From the NCBI GenBank assembly GCA_902767285.1, contig CACXHC010000075.1, forward strand, positions 1 through 16,397: 16,397 nt of DNA. The letters run 5' to 3'. The notes beneath the pieces are model-generated. The model did no database searches, was not told where the DNA came from, and saw only the letters and a list, made by a program, of their open reading frames with translations. The first letter of the stretch is position 1. Each line of letters begins with the position of its first letter. Position numbers and translations under genes: made by a program. Shown here piece after piece: positions 6,677 to 13,352 of this stretch. Source of the DNA: an uncultured Ruminococcus sp. Lineage in GTDB: Bacteria; Bacillota; Clostridia; Oscillospirales; Acutalibacteraceae.

Positions 6677-7536
6677 GTTTTTTCCTCCGATAACTTGTAA
6701 ATAGTATTTTTTATTATTTCGGCGGCAGATTTGGGAGCAGTCTTACCCGGAAGCGATAATGCCGAAATTGCCTTTATATTCATTTTTCGGCAAGTCTCAA
6801 AATCGGTTCCGCCCGGCTTTGAGGCAAGGTCTATTATAACGGCGTTTCGTGATATTTTTGATATAACATTGGTGTTGAATATCATGTGTGGAATTGTGTT
6901 GAATATGAAATCAAACTCGCCTATATTTTCCGCAATATTTTCGGTTTCAACGGCAGTATATCCGCAAGCTGTTATCCAAGCCATATCGGACGATTTTCTT
7001 GCAGAGGCGGTAACGTCTGCCCCAAGAAATTTCAGTTCCCGAGCCAAAAATTTTCCTATTCTTCCAAATCCCGCAACAAGACATTTGCTTTTCAAAATCG
7101 AAATATCGGAATTGTTTATTGCGATTCCCAAAGCTGCTTCGGCGGTCAAAGCTGCGTTCAAAACAACAAGATCTTCGTTTTTCATATAATCAAAAATACG
7201 GCAACTTTCGTAATTTCCGCTTTTTGTGAGCATATCGGAATTTGCACAAAAAACGCACTTGTTTTTCAGTATATCGGCGAACTCGCTGTCGAGTGGTATA
7301 GTCATATCTGAAAGAGGAGTGTTAAGCGTTTGACCATCTTTAGAAAGCGGTACAGGCAAAATTACAGTATCGCATTTACTTACGGCTGTTTCAAGTGACG
7401 CATAATCGGGCTGAGCATATTCGCATTTTTCCAAAGCCTGATATGTTACAAATTTTCCGTCTTTCAAAAACATATCACCTAAATAAGCCTGACGAATATC
7501 ACCGCCGACAACACATATTTTATTTATATCAAACAC
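6673..7536 (-). CDS. dpaA: Dipicolinate synthase subunit A
   Basis: DpaA (SpoVFA) is the NAD(P)-binding subunit of dipicolinate synthase. The 287-residue product has an N-terminal GGDIRQAYLGD motif characteristic of the family. A second Rossmann unit carries VAGFGRIGKFLAREL (glycines at about 156-161), and the C-terminal half has a VIIDLASKPGGTDF segment. The start is GTG, supported by a GGGAGG ribosome binding site at 7546-7551, 9 nt upstream. It is the first gene of a two-gene operon transcribed away from the lysine-methylase family gene at 7647. Expression is expected late in the mother cell. Confidence 0.95.
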   Translation of the reverse strand: MFDINKICVVGGDIRQAYLGDMFLKDGKFVTYQALEKCEYAQPDYASLETAVSKCDTVILPVPLSKDGQTLNTPLSDMTIPLDSEFADILKNKCVFCANSDMLTKSGNYESCRIFDYMKNEDLVVLNAALTAEAALGIAINNSDISILKSKCLVAGFGRIGKFLARELKFLGADVTASARKSSDMAWITACGYTAVETENIAENIGEFDFIFNTIPHMIFNTNVISKISRNAVIIDLASKPGGTDFETCRKMNIKAISALSLPGKTAPKSAAEIIKNTIYKLSEEKT

Positions 7537-7583
7537 GCAGTTCTGCCTCCCGAATATTATTTGATGAGATTATATCTCAATAA

Positions 7584-7610
7584 CATTATATGAGAAAAAA
7601 TTACAGATGT
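7584..7610 (-). promoter_or_regulatory. Sigma-K-like sporulation promoter of dpaAB
   Basis: On the minus strand, AC (7609-7610), a 16-bp gap and CATATAATG (7584-7592) fit the mother-cell sigma-K pattern AC-N16-17-CATAnnnT. CATATAAT also differs by one base from the sigma-E -10, but no convincing sigma-E -35 was found. The dpaAB position supports a mother-cell sigma factor. A TGAGAT/ATCTCA inverted repeat (7565-7579) lies just downstream. Confidence 0.5.
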
Positions 7611-7646
7611 GCAGACGAATTTTTAATGAAAGAGAGTTGATAAAAC

Positions 7647-8573
7647 ATGAATATTCCCGAGTTTTGCCGTAATTTCAAGTGTATTGCGGGCGACTGTCCC
7701 GACAATTGCTGTAAAGATTGGATTGTTGAGGTAGATGACGAAACAATGGAATTTTACCGTAAACATCAAGACCTTATTGAAAACATAAAGATTGACGAAA
7801 ACGGCGATAACGTAATAAATATTGAAAACGACTGTCCATTTATTGACGAGAACGGACTTTGCAAGATTCAATTGAAATACGGACATGAAAGATTGAGTCA
7901 CACTTGCCGAAAATTTCCACGCATAACTCAAGATTACACGGAGTTTGGCGAAGAAATATTGACTCTTGCCTGTCCTGAAGCCGCAAGACTTATGATAATA
8001 TGCGATGAAAAATTCGATTTTATAAAGGATAGCCGAATAGTGCGTGAAGATAACGGATACAGCCGTGAATATATGAATTTTCTCCTCAAAGCAAGATTCA
8101 TGACAGCTGAAATTTTTCGTTCACAAAATACATTCATTGAAAAAATATCGAAAGCCTTTGAATTTAACGATTATGTGCAGTCGCTGATAGACGAAAAAAT
8201 AACGAAAGAAAATCTTCTTGACACTTACGAGTTTGTAAATGATTTTATTCTTCCAACAATAAACGAAGTAATTCAAGACCACGGTAATTTTCAGGTTATG
8301 AGTAAAGGCTGGCTCGAAGAATTGATGTCATGTAAAGATGAGAAAATTCCCGAACATCTTGATGATGAGTTCTCAAGAATCGCATTGTATTATATAGCAC
8401 GAGATTATCTCAACGCAATAGCAAACGACGACGTGTATACAGTCATGATAAGAATTTATTATGCCTATGTCGCTTGCGGCGTGATGATTTCGCACCGCCA
8501 TGCCGAAAATGACCCTTATATGCGTACTATCGTCTATCAAAGATATTCAAAGGAAACCGAACACGGGGAGTAA
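7647..8573 (+). CDS. fliB: Flagellin lysine-N-methylase family protein (FliB-like)
   Basis: The 308-residue protein has the Cys-rich N-terminal region of the FliB/YkgJ family: C7, C12, C17, C21, C22 in the KCIAGDCPDNCCKDW region, C63 and C72 in CPFIDENGLC, C87 in HTCRKFPR and C109 in LACPEAARL. These cysteines probably bind a metal cluster. FliB itself N-methylates flagellin lysines in Salmonella, but many Clostridia carry homologues annotated this way on similarity alone. No flagellar gene lies in the window, so the real substrate is unknown. The ATG has only a weak purine-rich ribosome binding site (about 7629-7637). It is divergent from dpaA and followed by a repeat region. Confidence 0.85.
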   Translation: MNIPEFCRNFKCIAGDCPDNCCKDWIVEVDDETMEFYRKHQDLIENIKIDENGDNVINIENDCPFIDENGLCKIQLKYGHERLSHTCRKFPRITQDYTEFGEEILTLACPEAARLMIICDEKFDFIKDSRIVREDNGYSREYMNFLLKARFMTAEIFRSQNTFIEKISKAFEFNDYVQSLIDEKITKENLLDTYEFVNDFILPTINEVIQDHGNFQVMSKGWLEELMSCKDEKIPEHLDDEFSRIALYYIARDYLNAIANDDVYTVMIRIYYAYVACGVMISHRHAENDPYMRTIVYQRYSKETEHGE

Positions 8574-8601
8574 GGTTTTACTTTGGCAGTTTGTTATTTT
8601 T

Positions 8602-8641
8602 CTTCTTTTTTTTGAAAAAAAAAGAAGCAAAAAAAACTTTT
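8602..8641 (-). repeat. Palindromic repeat (copy B)
   Basis: CTTC-T8-G-A9-GAAG (8602-8627) followed by CAAAAAAAACTTTT is nearly identical to the element at the end of queC (3131-3169). It is the first element inside tandem unit 1. Confidence 0.85.
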
Positions 8642-8743
8642 ACTATATAAACTTTACGTGTTTTAACAAATATTCCATAAACTAAAACAAATACGGCTGT
8701 ATTCGCTCGCAGTTGGGTTTGTTGCTGAGTTTTTGTTTTTCTT

Positions 8744-8780
8744 CTTCTTTTTTTGAAAAAAAAGAAGCAAAAAAACTTTT
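8744..8780 (-). repeat. Palindromic repeat (copy C)
   Basis: CTTC-T7-G-A8-GAAG (8744-8767) followed by CAAAAAAACTTTT is the equivalent element in tandem unit 2, with tracts one base shorter than in copy B. Confidence 0.85.
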
Positions 8781-8825
8781 ACTATATAAACTTTATGTGT
8801 TTCAACAAACATTCCTTAAACTAAA

Positions 8826-8861
8826 ACAAATCCGACTGCATAAGTACGCAGTCGGATTTGT
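8826..8861 (+). terminator. Perfect 14-bp hairpin ending tandem unit 2
   Basis: ACAAATCCGACTGC (8826-8839) is exactly complementary to GCAGTCGGATTTGT (8848-8861), with an 8-nt loop. The matching place in unit 1 (about 8687-8722) keeps a 13-bp stem with G-U pairs and one mismatch. It may terminate fliB transcripts, but the T-rich tail is poor. Confidence 0.55.
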
Positions 8862-8882
8862 TTCTGTTGCATGTAAACAATT

Positions 8883-8938
8883 AAAGTTTTTTGGAAAGGG
8901 TTTGGGAAAACCTTTTTTTCAAAAAAGGTTTTCCCAAA
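8883..8938 (+). repeat. Palindromic repeat beside nadE end (copy 3)
   Basis: AAAGTTTTTTGGAAAGGG leads into the arms TTTGGGAAAACCTTTTTT (8901-8918) and AAAAAAGGTTTTCCCAAA (8921-8938), a perfect 18-bp inverted repeat. It ends 18 bp from the nadE stop. On the minus strand AGGTTTT/AAAACCT followed by a T-run also makes a short terminator-like hairpin for nadE. Confidence 0.9.
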
Positions 8939-8956
8939 AAAACCTGTGGGTTAGAA

Positions 8957-10867
8957 TTAAAAGAATGAGTTAAAAGAAGCATCACTGGGCATACGCCAAT
9001 CGCCACGAGGACTGAGCGAAACCGAACCGACTTTAGGAGAATCGGGTATACAACTCCTCTTAAACTGACTTATGAAGAAGCGTTTTATAAATACGTTGAG
9101 CCATTTTTCTATAAAATCTTTGTCGTAGACATCGGCGAATGCTTTTGTTGCCATTTTGAGTAATTTCTCTTTTGATGCACCGAATCTCACAAAATGGTAC
9201 AAGAAGAAATCATGGAGTTCGTAAGGGCCGATGTTATCTTCAGTTTTTTGAGAGATTTTTCCGTCTTTGTCGGGTGGAAGAAGTTCGGGCGAAACGGGTG
9301 TATCGAGAATATCTTCGAGAGTTCTTTTTACATCGCCATCGCTCTCGGATGCCTCATGAGCAACAATATATTTAACGAGCGTTTTCGGAACACTTGCATT
9401 TACGCCGTACATACTCATGTGGTCGCCGTTGTAGGTACACCAGCCCAAGGCAAGTTCTGACAAATCGCCTGTACCAACAAGCAAGCAGTTTTCTTTGTTT
9501 GCCAAGTCAAATAAAATTTGAGTACGCTCACGAGCTTGAGTGTTTTCGTAAGTAATATCTTTTATTTCGGGGTCGTGTGAAATATCTTTCATGTGAAGCA
9601 GACACGCATCTTTTATATTTATTTCACGAATAGTAACACCAAGATATTCCATTAATTTTATTGCATTGTTGTATGTTCTGCCTGTTGTTCCAAATCCGGG
9701 CATAGTAACGCCGATTATATCGGAATTTGGTTTGCCAAGAATTTTCATACTGCGAACAGCAACAAGCAGGGCGAGAGTAGAGTCAAGACCTCCGCTTATT
9801 CCTATTATACAGCCTCTTGAACCAACGTGAGAAAGCCTTTTCGCAAGTCCGTTTGACTGAATATTCAAGATTTCCTCACAGCGTTCTTTGACTTTCGCCG
9901 AATCGGACGGCACAAAGGGGTGTTTGTCAATAAATCTGTATTCAAGGTCATTATCTGGATTTTTGACTGTGCAGTCTATCATTTTTGCAGATTCTGAAAT
10001 GATACTGTCACCAAAAGTAATATTACTTCTTCTGAGCGAATTGAGTTTTTGAATATCGGTATCGAATACGGTGAGAACACTCTCACGGCAGAAACGCTGT
10101 CCCTTGGCACAGATTCCGCCATTTTCAGCGATAATCGTAGCACCGCTGAAAACAAGATCAGTTGTGCTTTCGCATACCGATGCACCTGCATAGGCGTATG
10201 TGCATAAACATCTTGCCGATTGATTTGCAACAAGCGACTCTCTGTATTCTGCTTTTGAAACATACTCGTCACTTGCCGAAAGATTGCATATTATATTTGC
10301 TCCCATCAAAGCAAGTTCGCTGCTTGGGGGAGTCACCGACCAGAGATCTTCGCAAATTTCTATTCCGAGAATAGCTCCTGAACCTAAATCAAATAGGCAT
10401 TTTCCAAAAGGAACTTTTTTGCCGGCAATGGTAACATATTCAAAATTTTTGCCTTTTTCGGCGGGCAGAAACCATCTTTTCTCGTAAAATTCGTGATAGT
10501 TGGCAATATATGTTTTCGGAACAGCACCCAAAATTTTGCCTTTGTTTATAACAACAGCACAGTTGAATAAACCTCCGCACTGAACAGGCATTCCGACAAT
10601 TATCGTCATATCGATATTTTGAGTATCCGACAATATTTTTTCTATACCGTTATCGGCTTTTTCAAGCAAAGAATCGTTCATGAACAAATCGGCACAAGTG
10701 TAAGATGTTATCGAAAGTTCAGGGGTAACGAGCAGTTTCACACCCATATCATCGGCACGGCGAATTACTGCGAGTATTTCGTCTATATTAAAATCGACAT
10801 CAGCCACTTTCAGTTTCAGACTGGCGGCGGCAATTCTGAAAAATGGATTCTTGTTAATGGTAATCAA
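8957..10867 (-). CDS. nadE: Glutamine-dependent NAD+ synthetase
   Basis: This two-domain enzyme amidates nicotinic acid adenine dinucleotide to NAD+ using ammonia from its own glutaminase domain. The 636-residue length fits the glutamine-dependent type. The N-terminal nitrilase-like domain has the Glu-Lys-Cys triad E50 (VTPELS), K118 (AVPKTY) and C172 (GIEICEDLW). The C-terminal synthetase has the PP-loop SGGLDS (358-363). The frame is closed by a TAA shortly upstream and has no ATG before the conserved FFRIAAAS region. The only standard start is TTG at 10867, just 1 nt after AAAGGAG, so an ATT start at 10864 or 10858 is also possible. It follows the radical SAM gene by 18 nt as second gene of an operon. 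Confidence 0.95.
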   Translation of the reverse strand: MITINKNPFFRIAAASLKLKVADVDFNIDEILAVIRRADDMGVKLLVTPELSITSYTCADLFMNDSLLEKADNGIEKILSDTQNIDMTIIVGMPVQCGGLFNCAVVINKGKILGAVPKTYIANYHEFYEKRWFLPAEKGKNFEYVTIAGKKVPFGKCLFDLGSGAILGIEICEDLWSVTPPSSELALMGANIICNLSASDEYVSKAEYRESLVANQSARCLCTYAYAGASVCESTTDLVFSGATIIAENGGICAKGQRFCRESVLTVFDTDIQKLNSLRRSNITFGDSIISESAKMIDCTVKNPDNDLEYRFIDKHPFVPSDSAKVKERCEEILNIQSNGLAKRLSHVGSRGCIIGISGGLDSTLALLVAVRSMKILGKPNSDIIGVTMPGFGTTGRTYNNAIKLMEYLGVTIREINIKDACLLHMKDISHDPEIKDITYENTQARERTQILFDLANKENCLLVGTGDLSELALGWCTYNGDHMSMYGVNASVPKTLVKYIVAHEASESDGDVKRTLEDILDTPVSPELLPPDKDGKISQKTEDNIGPYELHDFFLYHFVRFGASKEKLLKMATKAFADVYDKDFIEKWLNVFIKRFFISQFKRSCIPDSPKVGSVSLSPRGDWRMPSDASFNSFF

Positions 10868-10885
10868 TCTCCTTTACTTTGGATT

Positions 10886-11791
10886 TTACTTATATCCGAA
10901 ATATTCGGAACTTGAGGCAGAAAAATCGGGTATAAACTTTTCGTCAGCTGCCGAAAGTTCCTGAGTAAATCCGTCAAGATTAAGCGAGATAGCATGGTCA
11001 ACCACTTTGTCATATTCTTTTTCCGTTAGAGTGCGATTTATCTCGGGATATTTGTATGCCTTACCCGTGGGGACATACTGACCCAAAATACTTACAAGCA
11101 CACTTTTTCCGAAATTTGCTCTTATACAGTCAAGAACTGCCATAGCATCTTTAGTATGATTTGGAAGCACCAAAACACGAACAATAGTGCCTTTTTGAAC
11201 AATACCATCTTTATCGTATTTAATATCGCCCGTTTGAAGTACCATTTCTTCGATAGCAGCAAGAGCAACATTAGAATAGTCGAAAGCTCCGGAATATCTT
11301 TCTGCAAGACGATTATCGCTGTATTTAAAGTCGGGAAGGTATATATCGATTTTATCTTCCAAACGACGCAGACTTTTTACGGATTCGTATCCGCTGGAAT
11401 TATAAAGCACGGGAATTTTCGGTTTGTATATGTCGAAACTTTCAAGAACAGCGTCTATAAAATGACTTGCACTTACCAAATTTATATTATGAACGCCCTG
11501 AGTTTCGAGATTTTTGTAACAGTTAGCAAGTTGAGCAGGAGTTATGTATACACCTACATGATTTTCACTTATTTCGTAATTTTGACAAAAAACACATTTG
11601 AGCGTACAACCGCTGAAAAATACGGCTCCGCTCCCTTTAGTACCGCTAATACAGGGTTCTTCCCAATAATGAGGGCCTACTCTTGCGACCTTTGGCTTAA
11701 CGCCCATTCTGCAAAATCCTTCACCCTCAAAGAGTCCTCTTTTGGCTCCGCACAAATGCGGACAAGCTGTACAATGTTCTATGCAATCCAA
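10886..11791 (-). CDS. PflX-type radical SAM protein (COG1313)
   Basis: This radical SAM protein resembles pyruvate formate-lyase activating enzymes but is of the PflX class, whose substrate is not established. From the chosen TTG start it has 301 residues. Cysteines at 3, 7, 10, 14 and 27 form an N-terminal cluster, and the radical SAM motif is C62-x3-C66-x2-C69 (GCTLKCVFC). Later segments such as IPVLYNSSGYES, IDIYLPDFKYSDN and VRVLVLPNH are family blocks. I chose TTG at 11791 because an exceptionally strong GGAGGGAGGGG ribosome binding site (11798-11808) lies 6 nt upstream. A TTG at 11839 is in frame but would place that site inside the gene. It heads the operon with nadE. Confidence 0.88.
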   Translation of the reverse strand: MDCIEHCTACPHLCGAKRGLFEGEGFCRMGVKPKVARVGPHYWEEPCISGTKGSGAVFFSGCTLKCVFCQNYEISENHVGVYITPAQLANCYKNLETQGVHNINLVSASHFIDAVLESFDIYKPKIPVLYNSSGYESVKSLRRLEDKIDIYLPDFKYSDNRLAERYSGAFDYSNVALAAIEEMVLQTGDIKYDKDGIVQKGTIVRVLVLPNHTKDAMAVLDCIRANFGKSVLVSILGQYVPTGKAYKYPEINRTLTEKEYDKVVDHAISLNLDGFTQELSAADEKFIPDFSASSSEYFGYK

Positions 11792-11841
11792 AGACGACCC
11801 CTCCCTCCATTTGTAATTATTTATACCAAGTCTATACAATA

Positions 11842-11870
11842 ATTTTATCAGTGATTCTATGATTTATCAA
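11842..11870 (-). promoter_or_regulatory. Promoter of the radical SAM-nadE operon
   Basis: On the minus strand TTGATA (11865-11870), a 17-bp spacer and TAAAAT (11842-11847) form a good vegetative promoter. Transcription would begin near 11835, leaving a short leader before the GGAGGGAGG ribosome binding site. This also argues against translation starting at 11839. Confidence 0.7.
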
Positions 11871-11942
11871 TACAGACGGCGGTAAAAATATAATAAATAT
11901 AATCGTATGTTTTTATGCACATTTAAGCTCAAAAATGCCGTT

Positions 11943-11959
11943 AAAAAACTTGAAAAGTT
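11943..11959 (-). terminator. Weak terminator of the small Cys-rich gene
   Basis: On the minus strand AACTT/AAGTT forms a 5-bp stem with a 3-nt loop followed by a run of Ts. It lies about 20 nt past the stop at 11981. The rest of 11871-11980 is AT-rich with nothing else recognised except direct repeats of ATTATAAT near 11963 and 11980. Confidence 0.4.
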
Positions 11960-11980
11960 GTTATTATAATGATAAAATTA

Positions 11981-12187
11981 TTATAATTGGAAATCTTCGG
12001 GATTGTAGCGAGGCAAAACAGGCGGTTTGAACGGCTTTCTCAAAAGCGGATTATATTTGAATTTTCGGCACTTGCCGTCTGAAATGAATTTGTTTTTCAT
12101 ACAGATTTTTCGTCCGCTTTCGTCAATAATGCAGTTATCACAATAAGAACAGTTAGGTTCTATATTATTTCCGAATAATTTATACAT
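11981..12187 (-). CDS. Small Cys-rich conserved hypothetical protein
   Basis: This encodes 68 residues from an ATG at 12187, preceded by AAGGTG (12195-12200) at 7 nt. An upstream in-frame start at 12220 would add 11 residues without a ribosome binding site and reach into the -10 region. Five cysteines (13, 16, 19, 29, 40) are arranged C-x2-C-x2-C-x9-C-x10-C, followed by a basic CRKFKYNPLLRKPFKPP tail. That pattern suggests a small metal-binding (zinc or iron-sulfur) fold. I recall similar short proteins from Clostridia with a CRKFKYDPLKR-like ending and no known function. It is divergent from pgeF. Confidence 0.75.
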   Translation of the reverse strand: MYKLFGNNIEPNCSYCDNCIIDESGRKICMKNKFISDGKCRKFKYNPLLRKPFKPPVLPRYNPEDFQL

Positions 12188-12220
12188 AGCGACGCACCTT
12201 TCAACAAAATGACTGCACAA

Positions 12221-12232
12221 GTATAATTATAC
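12221..12232. promoter_or_regulatory. Palindromic -10 shared by divergent genes
   Basis: GTATAATTATAC is a perfect 12-bp palindrome that contains TATAAT on both strands, 34 bp from the small gene's start and 42 bp from pgeF. Neither strand has a convincing -35 at 17 bp. It may be a shared divergent promoter core, but this is weakly supported. Confidence 0.35.
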
Positions 12233-12273
12233 CGATTTTTTTACAATTAATATTCTTGAAAGGAATTATGTTT

Positions 12274-13101
12274 ATGATTTTTGAAAGTTCTGTGATGAAT
12301 CTTAATATAGTATCTGCATTGGCATATCTTTCTTTTAAAGAACTCGATGCTGTTCCGTTTATCAGGCATGGATTTTCCACACGATTGGGAGGAGTCAGCA
12401 AAAACGAGTTCAACTCGCTCAATATGGCATTCGGCAGAGGCGACAGCGATGAAAACGTGAACGAAAATTTCAAAAGATTATGCAGTGCTGTCGGTGTTGA
12501 TTATGAATCTTTGGTTGCATCGAGTCAAGACCACAACACTTTTGTACGCAAAGTAACAAAAGCCGAAAGAGGAATCGGAATATATCGCCCAAAAGATATG
12601 CAAAGTGTTGACGGACTTATTACAAACGAGAGCGGAGTTTCGCTTGTTACATATTACGCCGACTGTACTCCGCTTATGTTTGTTGATACAAAAACAAAGG
12701 CGATAGGTTCGGCTCATGCCGGTTGGCGAGGAACAGTAGGAAAAATCGGCGGTGAGGTTATCCGCAAAATGAAAGAGGAGTTCGGTTCATCTCCTGAAGA
12801 TATTATCGTAACGATAGGGCCGGCAATAAGTAAATGCTGTTATGAAGTCGATGAACCTGTTGCGGTTCAGTTTGAAAATCTCGGACTCGACAGCAAAAAA
12901 ATTGTTTTTCCGAAAGATGACGGAAAGTTCATGATCGACCTCCTCGAAACAAATAAGCAGATAGTTATGGGTGAAGGCGTACCCGAAAGCAACATTACAA
13001 TAAGCGATATTTGCACCAAATGCAACTGTGATCTGGTATGGTCACACCGTGCGACTCAGGGCAAAAGAGGTGGAATGTGTGCGATTTTGTCGGTTGTGTG
13101 A
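12274..13101 (+). CDS. pgeF: Peptidoglycan editing factor PgeF (YfiH/YlmD family)
   Basis: PgeF belongs to the cupro/zinc laccase-like YfiH family, which removes wrongly incorporated residues from peptidoglycan precursors. Members were earlier called polyphenol oxidase and also show purine nucleoside activity. From the ATG at 12274 the product has 275 residues. The three metal ligands are visible as H87 (SSQDHNT), C131 (YYADCTPL) and H148 (GSAHAGWRGT). RHGFSTRLGGVS near the N-terminus and the TKCNCDLVWSHRATQGKRGG ending are family blocks. AAAGGA (12259-12264) precedes ATGs at 12268 and 12274, and the second has better spacing. In Bacillus the homologue ylmD lies near division genes, but here it stands alone. 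Confidence 0.93.
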   Translation: MIFESSVMNLNIVSALAYLSFKELDAVPFIRHGFSTRLGGVSKNEFNSLNMAFGRGDSDENVNENFKRLCSAVGVDYESLVASSQDHNTFVRKVTKAERGIGIYRPKDMQSVDGLITNESGVSLVTYYADCTPLMFVDTKTKAIGSAHAGWRGTVGKIGGEVIRKMKEEFGSSPEDIIVTIGPAISKCCYEVDEPVAVQFENLGLDSKKIVFPKDDGKFMIDLLETNKQIVMGEGVPESNITISDICTKCNCDLVWSHRATQGKRGGMCAILSVV

Positions 13102-13139
13102 AATTTGCATGAATTTCTTTGTTTAATTTGATAAAAATA

Positions 13140-13177
13140 AAATTCGGTATATGTGTAAATGAACGAATTTAGTTTTT
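13140..13177 (+). terminator. Weak terminator after pgeF
   Basis: AAATTCG (13140-13146) and CGAATTT (13164-13170) are perfect inverted repeats with a 17-nt loop, followed by AGTTTTTT. The long loop makes this weak. The same inverted repeat sits just upstream of the amylase promoter and could instead be an operator. Confidence 0.4.
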
Positions 13178-13191
13178 TATTTCAAAGACGG

Positions 13192-13220
13192 TTGATAAAC
13201 TTTTTTATTTATGTTAAAAT
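13192..13220 (+). promoter_or_regulatory. Promoter of the dockerin amylase
   Basis: TTGATA (13192-13197), a 17-bp spacer and TAAAAT (13215-13220) preceded by TGT form an extended -10 promoter. The leader of about 125 nt holds a small AGGC/GCCT hairpin (13236-13251) and a long A-rich stretch before AAAGGA (13337-13342). No convincing catabolite-repression (cre) site was found by eye. Confidence 0.75.
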
Positions 13221-13352
13221 TAAACAGTAAATACAAGGCGGTTATTTGCCTGTGGAGCAGTTCGGTAAACTAATCCCAAAACAATATTTCAGTTCAAAAA
13301 AAAGACCCAAAACAAAAAAATCAAAAACAAAAATTGAAAGGAAGAATGAGCT

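Larger units (their letters stand above)
8592..8866. repeat. Tandem duplication, period about 139 bp
   Basis: Two direct copies (about 8592-8727 and 8732-8866) share the T-tract/A-tract palindrome, then ACTTTTACTATATAAACTTTA, GTGTTT(T/C)AACAAA(T/C)ATTCC and ACTAAAACAAAT, and each ends in a hairpin. They fill most of the 383-bp gap between fliB and nadE. No coding signal was convincing here. Confidence 0.9.

Noticed and set aside
6731-7189. 152-codon open frame antisense to dpaA
   Set aside because: dpaA on the other strand is a clear family match in an operon. This frame is a by-product of its codon use.
8574-8956. Mobile element or small genes in the fliB-nadE gap
   Set aside because: The short open frames run through A/T tracts without ribosome binding sites. 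No transposase, target-site duplication or terminal repeats could be shown.
11156-11842. 228-codon plus-strand open frame opposite the radical SAM gene
   Set aside because: The minus-strand radical SAM gene has its Cys motif, ribosome binding site and promoter. The opposite frame is low-complexity and has no start signals.
13102-13240. Catabolite-repression (cre) site near the amylase promoter
   Set aside because: TGAAATTTGCATGA and ATGAACGAATTT were examined. Neither fits the consensus with a central CG and correctly spaced half sites.
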